From Thermus neutrinimicus (GTDB lineage: Bacteria > Deinococcota > Deinococci > Deinococcales > Thermaceae), in contig NZ_JAKTNU010000007.1 of assembly GCF_022760955.1 (NCBI RefSeq), positions 38,364 through 102,363 of the forward strand: 64,000 nt of DNA, given 5' to 3'. Below are positions 38,924-48,804 of this stretch, piece by piece. Position 1 is the first letter of the stretch. Each line of letters starts with the position of its first letter. The position numbers were made by a program, and so were the translations under genes. The notes beneath the pieces are model-generated. The model was not told the origin of the DNA. It did not search any database and saw only the letters and a program-made list of their open reading frames with translations.

Positions 38924-39502
38924 ATGTTTTTGGTGGTGGGCCAGGGAAACCCGGGGGAGCGCTACGCCAGAACCCGGCACAACCTGGGGTTTATGGTCCT
39001 GGACCGGCTGGGGCTGGAGTTCCGCCCCAAGGGGGAGGCCCTTTTGGCCGAAGTGGAGGTGGCGGGAGAGAAGGGGATTTTCCTCAAGCCCCTCACCTAC
39101 TACAACCTAAGCGGCCAGGCGGTGGCTCCCCTGGTGCGCTTTTACAAGATCCCTCCGGAGCGCCTTTTGGTGGTTCACGACGAGATGGACCTGCCCTTAG
39201 GCCGCCTGCGCTTCAAGGCGGGGGGTAGTTCTGCGGGAAACCGGGGGGTGGCCTCCATTGCCGAGGCCTTGGGAACCGGGGCGTTTCACCGCCTGCGCCT
39301 GGGCATCGGCAAGCCCCCTTCCCGGGAGCTTGGGGCGGAGTATGTGCTTTCCCCCTTCCTTCCCGAGGAGTGGCCGGTGGTGGAGAGGGTCCTCGAGGCG
39401 GCCAAGGAGGCCGTGCTCTGCTGGGTAAGGGAGGGGCTTCCCCCCTGTGCGGGGCGCTTTAACGGCCTGGATCTTTCCCAAGGCTTGGGGGGAAAGGGCT
39501 AA
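38924..39502 (+). CDS. pth: Peptidyl-tRNA hydrolase
   Basis: 192 residues. It recycles peptidyl-tRNA released from stalled ribosomes. Motifs: VVGQGNPGERYARTRHNLGF with the catalytic His, LTYYNLSGQAV, VVHDEMDLPLG and FKAGGSSAGNRGVASI. In most bacteria the last reads GGHNG; the GNRG form here also occurs in the Thermus enzyme as I recall it. A GGAGGGGGAGG ribosome-binding region precedes ATG 38924. Confidence 0.95.
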   Translation: MFLVVGQGNPGERYARTRHNLGFMVLDRLGLEFRPKGEALLAEVEVAGEKGIFLKPLTYYNLSGQAVAPLVRFYKIPPERLLVVHDEMDLPLGRLRFKAGGSSAGNRGVASIAEALGTGAFHRLRLGIGKPPSRELGAEYVLSPFLPEEWPVVERVLEAAKEAVLCWVREGLPPCAGRFNGLDLSQGLGGKG

Positions 39503-40480
<978 letters not shown>

Positions 40481-40495
40481 TGGGCTTCCCCCCTC

Positions 40496-40522
40496 GAGGG
40501 GCCTGGCTGGGCCCCTCCTTTT
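40496..40522 (+). terminator. Terminator after ddl
   Basis: GAGGGGCC (40496-40503) and GGCCCCTC (40510-40517) form an 8-bp stem with a 6-base loop, followed by CTTTT. Confidence 0.75.
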
Positions 40523-40550
40523 GCATTTTCCTTTGGCGGTGCGCTAGGAT
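40521..40550 (+). promoter_or_regulatory. Promoter of the carbohydrate locus
   Basis: TTGCAT (40521-40526) and TAGGAT (40545-40550) with an 18-base spacer, then a 26-base leader with GGGAAAGGGGG before ATG 40577. It is the only good promoter I see for the ten-gene run that follows. Confidence 0.6.
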
Positions 40551-40576
40551 GGAATCAGAAGGGAAAGGGGGTTTTT

Positions 40577-41365
40577 ATGGACCTTCTGGAGCGGCTTGGG
40601 CTTCCTAGGCGGGCCCTCCTCCTGCACCACGATGACCTGGGCCTGACCCATGCGCAAAACAGCGCCTACCAGGCCCTGGGCTTTCCCACGGGAAGCGTGA
40701 TGGTGCCGGGGGCCTGGGCCAGCGGGGTGAAGGGGGAGGATTTGGGGGTGCATCTGGTGCTCACCAGCGAGTGGCCCGCTCCCCGGATGCGGCCCCTGAC
40801 GGAGGGGGAAAGCCTTAGGGACGAAGCGGGATATTTCCCGGATTCGTTGGAGATCGTCTGGGAAAGAGCCCGCCAGGAGGAGGTGGAACGGGAGCTAAGG
40901 GCGCAGATTGAGGCGGCCAAAAGGCTTTTCTCGCCCACCCACCTGGACACCCACCAAGGGGCCGTGCTGAGGCCCGACCTGGCGGAGGTTTACCTGCGGT
41001 TGGCCCAGGAGTACCGCCTGGTGCCCTTGGTGCCGGAGAGCCTCGAGGGCCTGGGGGTTCCCCCTGCCTTCCTGCCCGACCTGGAACGGCTCCTGGCCCG
41101 GGTGCCCTTCCCCAGGGTGCGCTTCCTGGACCCCTATGGCCTTCCCCCAGAGGAGCGGCTTGGCTTTTACCTGGATTTGGCCAACCTCCCCCCGGGCCTT
41201 TACTACCTGGTGCACCACAGCGCCCTCCCCACCCCCGAGGGCCGGGCCCTTCCCGACTGGCGGACGCGGGAGGCTGACTACTTTGCCCTTGCCCACCCCG
41301 AGGTGCGCCGGGTCCTGGCCGAGTTCCACCCCCTTACGTGGCGGATGGTTCGGGATGCGCTTTAG
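40577..41365 (+). CDS. YdjC/ChbG-type carbohydrate deacetylase
   Basis: 262 residues. Metal-site motifs LLHHDDLGLTHAQN (Asp) and THLDTHQGA (two His) define the YdjC family, whose studied members remove acetyl groups from N-acetylated oligosaccharides such as chitobiose. First gene of the carbohydrate locus, 12 bases before the transporter. The natural substrate is not known; an N-acetylhexosamine in the sugar imported by this locus is a reasonable guess. Confidence 0.85.
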   Translation: MDLLERLGLPRRALLLHHDDLGLTHAQNSAYQALGFPTGSVMVPGAWASGVKGEDLGVHLVLTSEWPAPRMRPLTEGESLRDEAGYFPDSLEIVWERARQEEVERELRAQIEAAKRLFSPTHLDTHQGAVLRPDLAEVYLRLAQEYRLVPLVPESLEGLGVPPAFLPDLERLLARVPFPRVRFLDPYGLPPEERLGFYLDLANLPPGLYYLVHHSALPTPEGRALPDWRTREADYFALAHPEVRRVLAEFHPLTWRMVRDAL

Positions 41366-41377
41366 AAGGAGGCCGTC

Positions 41378-42631
41378 GTGAAAAAGTGGCGCTACGCCTC
41401 GGGTCAGCTGGGGCTTACCTTGGTTTCCGAAAGCTTTGGCACCTATCTGGCCTTCTTTTATCTGGAAAAGCTGGGCCTTTCCGCCGCCTTCTATGCCCTG
41501 GCCCGCACGGTGTATGCCTTCTGGGATGCCGTCAATGACCCCCTATTCGGCCACCTTTCCGACCGCACCAAGACCCGCTTGGGCCGCAGGCGCCCTTGGC
41601 TCCTTTTGGGGATACCCCTTTTCCTCCTTTTCTACATCCTGGTCTTCTGGGTGCCCGAGTGGGCCCGTTCTCCCCAGGTTCTTCCCTACTACTTCGCCCT
41701 AGGAATCGTCCTTTACGAGACCATGGCCACCGTGGTTTGGACCAACTACGGGGCCCTTTTCCCGGAGATGTTCCGAGGACTTTCCGAAAGGGCGGGGGCT
41801 GCGGCCTTGAAGCGGGGAACGGAGCTTTTTGGCCTAATCCTGGGGATTGCCGTGGCCCCCTTGGTCTACGCCCAGGTGGGGTTTTGGGGCATGGCCCTCC
41901 TCTTCGCCTTGCTGGCCCTTATGGCCTTTGCCTGGTTCTTCCCCGGCATCCAGGAGGACCCCAAGGCGGAAAGCGGCCTGGGGCTAAGGGAGTCCTTCCG
42001 GCTGGTCCTGGCCAATGGGGCCTTCTGGGTGGCGGCCCTGGTGGGGCTCCTTTTTGAGTTTGGCCGCATGGTGATCCAGACGGGGATGGCCTTCTATGCC
42101 AAGCACAGCCTGGGCCTGCCCGAGGCCGCCACCACCTTCCTCTTCGCCGCGGTTTTCCTGGTGGCCTTGCCTTCGGTCTTCCTCTGGGGCCGGCTGGCAA
42201 GGGCCTTGGGGGGCAAAAGGGCCTGGCGGCTGGCTCACCTCCTCATGGGGGTGGCGGCCTTGCTCCTTTTCCTTCCCCAAAGCCTTTTGCCCGCCGTCCT
42301 GGTGGGGGCTTTGGTGGGGGTGGGGTTTGCGGGGGTGCGGGTCACGGGGGAGGTGGTGATGGCCAAGGTCATCGACCTGGACGCCGAAAGAACGGGGACC
42401 CGGCGGGAGGGAGCCTACTACAGCCTGGTGGGGCTTTTGGGCCGGGCCTCGGGGGCCCTGGTGGGGCTCTCCTTCGCCCTCCTTGGGCCCCTTTTCGGGT
42501 ACGTGAGCGGGGAAAACCCCGGGCCGAACCCGGGCTTGGCCTTCCGCTTCCTGGTGGCGGTGATCCCCGGGGTGGCCATTCTCCTCGCCTACTTCCTCAG
42601 CGCCTTCTTCCCCCATGAGATCAAGGAGTAG
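41378..42631 (+). CDS. GPH-type sugar:cation symporter (MFS), copy 1
   Basis: 417 residues with about twelve hydrophobic segments. The glycoside-pentoside-hexuronide signature is seen in FWDAVNDPLFGHLSDRTKTRLGRRRPW. Start GTG 41378 has AGAAGGAGG upstream. It is clearly paralogous to the transporter at 48.8 kb: shared GTYLAFxYL, WDAVNDPLFGxLSDRT and LFGYVSGExPGP. It probably imports a glycoside used by the hydrolases encoded next to it. Confidence 0.9.
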   Translation: MKKWRYASGQLGLTLVSESFGTYLAFFYLEKLGLSAAFYALARTVYAFWDAVNDPLFGHLSDRTKTRLGRRRPWLLLGIPLFLLFYILVFWVPEWARSPQVLPYYFALGIVLYETMATVVWTNYGALFPEMFRGLSERAGAAALKRGTELFGLILGIAVAPLVYAQVGFWGMALLFALLALMAFAWFFPGIQEDPKAESGLGLRESFRLVLANGAFWVAALVGLLFEFGRMVIQTGMAFYAKHSLGLPEAATTFLFAAVFLVALPSVFLWGRLARALGGKRAWRLAHLLMGVAALLLFLPQSLLPAVLVGALVGVGFAGVRVTGEVVMAKVIDLDAERTGTRREGAYYSLVGLLGRASGALVGLSFALLGPLFGYVSGENPGPNPGLAFRFLVAVIPGVAILLAYFLSAFFPHEIKE

Positions 42632-42637
42632 GGCCTT

Positions 42638-44365
42638 ATGAACCCCGACCCCAACCATCCCAGGCCCACCCTAGGGCGTCCGGGCTGGAGGAGCCTCGAG
42701 GGGACCTGGGATTTTGCCCTTAGTGAGGCAGAGCGCCCGGAAGGGGTTTCCTTTGACCGTAGGATTCGGGTTCCCTTCCCCCCCGAGGCCCCAGGGAGCG
42801 GGGTGGGTCAGCCCTGGGTACGGGTGGCCTGGTACCGGAAGGTCCTAAGGGTAAAGCCCAGGCCTGGGTTTCGGCTTTTCCTGCGCTTCGGGGCCGTGGA
42901 CTACCGGGCGGAGGTCTTTTTGAACGGGGCCAAAGTCCTGGAGCACGAAGGGGGGCACACCCCCTTCGCCTTAGAGCTCACCCCCTTCCTGGGTAAGCCC
43001 TTGGAGGTCCTGGTGCGGGCCGAGGACGACCCCTTGGATCCGGAAAAGCCCAGGGGCAAGCAGGCCCTGGGGGAGCCCGGGGGCATCTTCTACCCGAGGA
43101 CCACGGGGATCTGGCAGCCGGTTTGGCTGGAATGGGTGCCGGAAAGTCACATCGCCTCCCTTCGCCTCCGTCCGGACCTCGAGGCCTTGGGTTTCCACCT
43201 GGAGGTCCGGGCCCAAGGGGAAGGGGATGCGGTGGAGGTGGCCCTTTTCCCAGGGGTAAGGGGGGAGGCGCCCATGGGGGAAAAGCCTTGGCTGGAGGCC
43301 CGCTTTCCCCTTTCGGACGGGCTTGCCCGGGGGTTTTTGGGGCTTCCCCTAAGGGGGGAGGCCGGCGCCTTCCTCTGGCGCCCGGAGAACCCGGTGCTTT
43401 TTCCCTTGCGCCTCCGCCTCCTCGGGGGAAGGCGGGTTCTGGACGAGGCCTACTCCTACGGGGGCTTAAGGGAGGTCTCCGCCCAGCAAGGGGTCTTCCT
43501 CCTCAACCGGGAGCCCTACTTCCCCAAGCTGGTCCTGGACCAGGGCCTTTGGCCGGAGGGGCACCTGGCCCCGCCTGGCCTCGAGGCCCTCAGGCGGGAC
43601 ATCCTCTTGGCCAAGGCCCTGGGCTTCAACGGGGTGCGCAAGCACCAGAAGCTGGAGGACCCCCGTTACCTCCACCTGGCGGACCGGCATGGGCTTCTGG
43701 TCTTCGCCGAGATGCCGAGCTTCTTCCGCTTCTCTCCCAAGGCTGCCCGGCGCTACCTGGCGGAGCTTTTGGCGGCCTTGGAGCGGGACCACAACCATCC
43801 CAGCCTGGTGGCCTGGGTTCTTTTCAACGAGAGCTGGGGCCTTTGGCCTTGGGGGCCTGAGGCCCGCTCCTTCCTCCAGGGCGTGTTTTTCCTGGCCCGC
43901 TCCTTGGACCCCACGCGCCTTTTGGTGGATAACGACGGCTTTGAGCACGGCCCCTTCTGGGACCTCTACACCGTGCACGACTACGCCCCTCCCGAGGTCC
44001 TAGCCCGCCGCTATGGACAAGGAGCCGTTCCCCTGGCCCCCATGGGCCGGCCCCTTTCCTGGGAGGGTCTACCCCCGGGGGTGCGCCCCTTCCTCTCCGA
44101 GTTTGGGGGCTTAAGGCTCCAGGGCTCCACCTTGGGCTGGGGGTACCGGGAGGTGGAGGGGGAGGAGGCCTTCTTGCAGGAGGTGCTCCGCTATCTGGGA
44201 GCCGTTTGCCAAAGCCTCCTGAGCGGGTTTTGCTACACCCAGCTCTACGACACCTTTCAGGAGGAAAACGGGCTTTTGGATTTCTGGCGCAGGCCCAAGG
44301 TGCCTCCAGAGAGGGTGCGGGCTTTTCTGGAGGGCTGTGAGGCCAGGCGCGGGCTTTGGGAGTAG
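42638..44365 (+). CDS. Glycoside hydrolase family 2 enzyme, short form
   Basis: 575 residues. N-terminal jelly-roll sugar-binding domain ending in the family's TTGIWQPVWLEW, then an immunoglobulin-like domain and a TIM barrel with acid/base Glu in LFNESWGLW and nucleophile Glu in FLSEFGGLRL. GH2 covers beta-galactosidase, beta-mannosidase and beta-glucuronidase; the sequence alone does not fix which. No signal peptide, so it acts on imported sugar. Follows the transporter by 6 bases. Confidence 0.87.
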   Translation: MNPDPNHPRPTLGRPGWRSLEGTWDFALSEAERPEGVSFDRRIRVPFPPEAPGSGVGQPWVRVAWYRKVLRVKPRPGFRLFLRFGAVDYRAEVFLNGAKVLEHEGGHTPFALELTPFLGKPLEVLVRAEDDPLDPEKPRGKQALGEPGGIFYPRTTGIWQPVWLEWVPESHIASLRLRPDLEALGFHLEVRAQGEGDAVEVALFPGVRGEAPMGEKPWLEARFPLSDGLARGFLGLPLRGEAGAFLWRPENPVLFPLRLRLLGGRRVLDEAYSYGGLREVSAQQGVFLLNREPYFPKLVLDQGLWPEGHLAPPGLEALRRDILLAKALGFNGVRKHQKLEDPRYLHLADRHGLLVFAEMPSFFRFSPKAARRYLAELLAALERDHNHPSLVAWVLFNESWGLWPWGPEARSFLQGVFFLARSLDPTRLLVDNDGFEHGPFWDLYTVHDYAPPEVLARRYGQGAVPLAPMGRPLSWEGLPPGVRPFLSEFGGLRLQGSTLGWGYREVEGEEAFLQEVLRYLGAVCQSLLSGFCYTQLYDTFQEENGLLDFWRRPKVPPERVRAFLEGCEARRGLWE

Positions 44366-44368
44366 GCT

Positions 44369-46759
44369 ATGGGTGCACCGCGAAGGGATTTGCTGAAGAA
44401 ACTTTGGAGTGCGTTGGAAATGGCCGCCCTCTTGGGCCCAGGCATTCTCCTTCTGGCCATCCAGTACGCCAGGAGGCGGGACCGGTGGGAGCCCAAGGCT
44501 CCCTTGCCTCCCTGGCAGGGGGTGGGGAAACCTTTGGGCCTAACGGCCATCCCCGGCGGGGTGAGGGTGCGCTTCCAGGGGGCGGAGCTGGAGGCGGTCT
44601 TCCTAGGGGAGGACCACCTCCGCCTCACCTGGTTTCCCAACGAGGCGGTGCCCTCTTACGCCCTTACGGAGGCTGGGGAAACTTCCTCCTTTGAGCTCGA
44701 GGACCAGGAGGGAGGTTACCTCCTTAAGACCCCCCGCCTGGCCCTGGCGGTGGGGGAGGAGGGGTTAACCCTTTGGGACGGGGCGGGGAGGCTTCTTTGG
44801 CAGGAGACCTACCCCGAGCGCTCGGGAAGGGCCTGGCGGCACCGGGTGCGCCTTTTGCCGGAGGAGAGGGTCTTGGGCCTTGGGGAAAGGGCCTACCCCT
44901 TGGACCGCCGGGGTGGGGTCTTCCGCTTCTGGAACCAAGACCCTGGGGGAAGCTATGGTTCTGGGGAGGATCCCCTTTACCTTTCGGTGCCCCTTTGGCT
45001 CTCCCTAAAGCCCGCGGGGGAGTGCCTGGCCTTTTACGAGAACTCCGCGGATGGCTTCGCCGACCTGCGGGGAGGCGAGGCCCTGGTGGGCTTTCTTGGG
45101 GGAACCTTCCGCTACCACCTGATCCCCGGGCCCCTGGAGGAAGCCCTGGCCCGTTATGTGCGCCTCACCGGCCTTCCCCCCTTGCCGCCCCGCTGGGCCC
45201 TGGGCTTCCACTATGCCCGCTGGGGGCTTAGGACCCGGAAGGAGGTGGAGGAGGTGGTGGAGGGTTTCCTCAGGCGGGGCCTTCCCCTTAAGGCGGTGCA
45301 CCTGGACATCGATTACATGCGGGGATACCGGGTCTTCACCGTGGACGAAGGGCGCTTTCCCGACCTTGCCGGCATGGTGCGGGCCTTCGGGGAGAGGGGG
45401 GTGCGCACGGTGCTCATCCTGGACCCCGGGGTGAAGGCGGAAAAGGGTTTTACCCCCTATGAGGAGGGTCTAAGGGAGGGGGTGTTCTGCCGTTTGCCCT
45501 CGGGGGAGGTTTTCCTGGGACCCGTCTGGCCGGGGCTTAGCGCTTTCCCGGATTTCACCGACCCCAGGGGCCGCGCTTGGTGGGGGGAGAGGCTTAAGGG
45601 GTTTTTGGACATGGGGATTTCCGGCTTCTGGTTGGACATGAACGAGCCCGCCCTCTTCGCCGCCTGGGGGGAGCCCATCTTTCCTAGGAGCGTGCGCCAC
45701 AGCCTCGAGGGCCAAGGGGGGGACCACGCCCTAGCCCACAACCTCTATGGTTTCCTCATGGCCCGGGCCAGCTTTGAGGGGTTTCGGAAACACGCCCCTC
45801 ATCGCCGGCCCTTCCTCCTCACCCGCGCGGGTTTTGCCGGAGTCCAGGGCTACGCCTGGGCCTGGACCGGGGATGTGGAGAGCACCTGGGAGGGCCTAAA
45901 GGCTACCCTCCGGGCCCTCTTGGGGCTTTCCCTTTCCGGGGTGTACTGGGTGGGCTCGGACATCGGGGGCTTTAGCGGGAACCCTTCCCCCGAGCTTTAC
46001 CTGCGCTGGTTCCAGCTGGCGGCCTTCACCCCCTTTTTCCGCCTCCACTCCGCCCGCTGGACCAGGCGCCGGGAGCCCTGGCGGTTTGGGGAGGAGGTCT
46101 TGGATGGGGTGCGCTGGGCCATGGCGCAGCGGGAGAGGCTTCTGCCCTACCTGTACACCCTGGCCCACCGGGCAAGCCAAAAGGGGCTTCCCCTCCTCAG
46201 GCCCCTCTTCCTGCAAGGAGGCCAGCCCGATGGGGCTGGCCTTGAGGAGGCCTTCCTCTTGGGAAGCGACCTTCTGGTGGCCCCAGTCCTGGAGGAGGGG
46301 GCCAGGGCCAAGCGGGTGCCCTTGCCGGGGGGCGGGTGGTACCCCTTTGGGGAGGACCGGATCCTGCAGGGGCCAAAGTGGGTGGAGCTTCCCGCTCCCT
46401 TAAAGCGGATTCCCCTTTTGGTGCGGGCCGGCTCCATCCTGCCCCTCTTGGAGGAAGGGGGGCTTTCCCTGCACCTCTACCCAGAGGAGGGAGGGGCGGA
46501 AGGCGGCCTGTACTGGGACGAGGGGGATGGGGAAGGGCCTTATAGGTTGGACCGGTTCCGCCTGTTTCCGGTGGAGGGAGGCTACCGCCTCCTTTGGGAA
46601 GGGGAGGGGGAGTACCCCTGGCCTTGGGAGGGGGTTGGCCTGAGGCTCTTTGGCAGGAGGCTTTGGGGGGCTTGGGTGGAGGGGAAGGTGTTCCCTTGCC
46701 AGGGAGAACGGGTCCTCCTGCCCCCCTTTCGGGAGGCCCTTTTGGAGGTGGAGGGATGA
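44369..46759 (+). CDS. Glycoside hydrolase family 31 enzyme (alpha-glucosidase/alpha-xylosidase type)
   Basis: 796 residues. Nucleophile Asp in GFWLDMNEPALF, acid/base Asp in WTGDVESTWEGL, and FTPFFRLHSARW are GH31 hallmarks. Hydrolyses alpha-linked glucose or xylose at non-reducing ends. The first 40 residues (GAPRRDLLKKLW, then a short hydrophobic AALLGPGILLLAI and RRRDR) precede the normal N-terminal domain and might anchor the enzyme to the membrane, or be a mis-chosen start. It overlaps the next gene by four bases. Confidence 0.88.
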   Translation: MGAPRRDLLKKLWSALEMAALLGPGILLLAIQYARRRDRWEPKAPLPPWQGVGKPLGLTAIPGGVRVRFQGAELEAVFLGEDHLRLTWFPNEAVPSYALTEAGETSSFELEDQEGGYLLKTPRLALAVGEEGLTLWDGAGRLLWQETYPERSGRAWRHRVRLLPEERVLGLGERAYPLDRRGGVFRFWNQDPGGSYGSGEDPLYLSVPLWLSLKPAGECLAFYENSADGFADLRGGEALVGFLGGTFRYHLIPGPLEEALARYVRLTGLPPLPPRWALGFHYARWGLRTRKEVEEVVEGFLRRGLPLKAVHLDIDYMRGYRVFTVDEGRFPDLAGMVRAFGERGVRTVLILDPGVKAEKGFTPYEEGLREGVFCRLPSGEVFLGPVWPGLSAFPDFTDPRGRAWWGERLKGFLDMGISGFWLDMNEPALFAAWGEPIFPRSVRHSLEGQGGDHALAHNLYGFLMARASFEGFRKHAPHRRPFLLTRAGFAGVQGYAWAWTGDVESTWEGLKATLRALLGLSLSGVYWVGSDIGGFSGNPSPELYLRWFQLAAFTPFFRLHSARWTRRREPWRFGEEVLDGVRWAMAQRERLLPYLYTLAHRASQKGLPLLRPLFLQGGQPDGAGLEEAFLLGSDLLVAPVLEEGARAKRVPLPGGGWYPFGEDRILQGPKWVELPAPLKRIPLLVRAGSILPLLEEGGLSLHLYPEEGGAEGGLYWDEGDGEGPYRLDRFRLFPVEGGYRLLWEGEGEYPWPWEGVGLRLFGRRLWGAWVEGKVFPCQGERVLLPPFREALLEVEG

Positions 46760-48804
46760 GGTTGGAAAGAGCTTGGTTTTTGGCCCATGAGGCGAGGACC
46801 CCTGCGGAGCTTCCCCAGGCCGGCTGGCGGGAGGTGGCCCTTCCCCACCAGTGGACCCTCGAGGGCCTGGAGGCGGAGGTGGGCTGGTACCGGTTCTCCC
46901 TTCCCGAGGGGGGCTCGAGGCGGTTTTTCCGCTCCCTTGGGGACTATTACCAGGAGGCTTGGGTGGATGGCACCTACCTGGGGCGGCACGAGGGGTACTT
47001 CTTCCCCTGGCTTAAGGAGCTTCCCCCTGGGCGGGAGCTTCTCCTCCGGGTCTCGGCCCCCAAGGAGCCCTTGGGGGTCTGGCCCCGGTTTAAGCGGCAG
47101 ATCAAAGGGGTCTTTGGGCAGCACGACTGCCGGCCTGGGGGGACCACGGAGCGGGGCCAGGAGCGGGGAACGGGGGGCCTTTGGGGCGGGGTGGAGGTTT
47201 GGATGCGGGAGGAGGTGGCCCTTTTGGGCCTTACCCACCGTCTCCTTCCCCGGCCGGGGGGTTGGCGGCTATGGGTGCGCCTTCTTGTGGATGCCCTGAG
47301 GCCCTACCGCGAGGAGGTGATCCTCAGGATCCTCCCCGAGAACTTTCCTGGGGAGGCCTTGGAGAAAAGGCTGGTCCTGGAGGGGGAAGGGGGGCGAAGG
47401 TGGCAGGAGGGGGTCTGGGACCTGCCCGAGATGCCCCTGTGGGAGGTGTGGGAGCGGGGGTTCCCCCATCTTTTCCGCCTGGAGGCGGAGCTCCTGGGGG
47501 CAAGCCTCAGCGCTCCTCTCGGCTTCCGCACCGTGGAGCTGGACGGGGAGGGGTGGCTTCTTTTGAACGGGAGGAGGCTTTTCCTGAGGGGGACCAACAT
47601 CATCCCCACCCAGTGGCTTTCCGGCTACACCGAGGCCCTGGCCCAAAAGGACGTGGCCCTCCTCAAGGAGGCCCACCTGAACGCCGTTCGGGTCCACGCC
47701 CACCTGACCCACCCCGCCTTCTACCGGGCCTGCGATCAGGAGGGGATCCTGGTATGGCAGGACTTCCCCTTGCAGTGGGGGTACGCCCCTGACGAGGCCT
47801 TCGCCCAGGAGGCCTTGCGCCAGGCGAGGGCCATGGTGGAGGTTTTAGGGGCCCATCCCTCCCTTTACCTCTGGTGCGCCCAGAACGAGCCCACCCATAA
47901 CTGCCACGCCCTGGGCCCCCTCCTGGCCGCTGCCCTTAGGGCCGAGGACCCCACCCGCCCAGTAAAGGAAGCCTCCGACTTTCGCGAGCACCCCTACCCC
48001 GGGTGGTACTGGGGGCACATGCGGGACTTCCTGGCCCTTCCCGGGGCTCCCCTTCCCTCCGAGTTCGGGGCCCAGGCCCTGCCCCGGCCAGCGCTGTTGC
48101 GCCGGGTCCTGGGGGAGGCTGCCTGGCCTCCCCGGTGGGAGGTCTACGCCTACCACAACTTCCAGCCCCACGAGACCTTCCGGGTGGCGGGGGTGGAGGT
48201 GGGGGAGTCCCTGGAGGCGTTTGTGGAGAACTCCCAAGCCTACCAGGCCAGGCTTTTGGAGTTTGCCATCCACGCCTATCGGCGGGGAAAGGGGAGGGTG
48301 GCGGGCTACTTCCAGTTCATGTTTGTGGAGCCCTGGGAGGGGATCACCTGGGCGGTGGTGGACGTGGAGCGGGTGCCCAAGAAGGGCTATCACGCCCTGA
48401 AGGAGGCCAGCAGCCCGGTCCTCCTCTCCCTGGTCCCCTACCGGGAAAGGGTGGAGGTGGGAGGACCGCCTTTGCAGGAGGCCTGGCTCATAAGCGACCT
48501 GGACCGGCCCCTGAGGCTTAAGGTGCGCCTTTTCCTGGAGGGCCCCGTCCACCTCCCCCTATACGAGGAGGAGGTGGCCTTGGCCCCTGGGGAGGCCCGG
48601 CGGTTTTTCAGCCTGGGGGAGCTTTGGGAAAGCCCCCTCGAGGTCCAGGCCCGCTACCTCCCCCTCCAGGAGGCCTTAAGGCGGCTTTCCCCGGGTACCT
48701 ACCGTCTGGTGGGGGAGGCTTACGAGGGGGAAAGGCTCTGGTCCCGCCATGTCCTCGAGGTGGCGTATCTGGAGCCTATCCTGCCCCTGGGGGTAGCCTG
48801 GTGA
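46756..48804 (+). CDS. Glycoside hydrolase family 2 enzyme, beta-mannosidase-like
   Basis: 682 residues from ATG 46756, overlapping the GH31 stop. A jelly-roll domain (VALPHQWTLEGLEAEVGWYRF), then LLNGRRLFLRGTNIIPTQW at the start of the barrel, acid/base Glu in YLWCAQNEPTHN and nucleophile Glu in LPSEFGAQAL. The tryptophan-cysteine context and FFLRGTNxIP pattern are closest to beta-mannosidases. It probably removes beta-mannose (or a similar hexose) from imported oligosaccharide. Confidence 0.85.
   Translation: MRLERAWFLAHEARTPAELPQAGWREVALPHQWTLEGLEAEVGWYRFSLPEGGSRRFFRSLGDYYQEAWVDGTYLGRHEGYFFPWLKELPPGRELLLRVSAPKEPLGVWPRFKRQIKGVFGQHDCRPGGTTERGQERGTGGLWGGVEVWMREEVALLGLTHRLLPRPGGWRLWVRLLVDALRPYREEVILRILPENFPGEALEKRLVLEGEGGRRWQEGVWDLPEMPLWEVWERGFPHLFRLEAELLGASLSAPLGFRTVELDGEGWLLLNGRRLFLRGTNIIPTQWLSGYTEALAQKDVALLKEAHLNAVRVHAHLTHPAFYRACDQEGILVWQDFPLQWGYAPDEAFAQEALRQARAMVEVLGAHPSLYLWCAQNEPTHNCHALGPLLAAALRAEDPTRPVKEASDFREHPYPGWYWGHMRDFLALPGAPLPSEFGAQALPRPALLRRVLGEAAWPPRWEVYAYHNFQPHETFRVAGVEVGESLEAFVENSQAYQARLLEFAIHAYRRGKGRVAGYFQFMFVEPWEGITWAVVDVERVPKKGYHALKEASSPVLLSLVPYRERVEVGGPPLQEAWLISDLDRPLRLKVRLFLEGPVHLPLYEEEVALAPGEARRFFSLGELWESPLEVQARYLPLQEALRRLSPGTYRLVGEAYEGERLWSRHVLEVAYLEPILPLGVAW

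Noticed and set aside
46594..46755. Longer start for the second GH2 enzyme
   Set aside because: The added codons are an out-of-frame reading of the GH31 gene. ATG 46756 overlaps the GH31 stop and gives a normal N-terminus.
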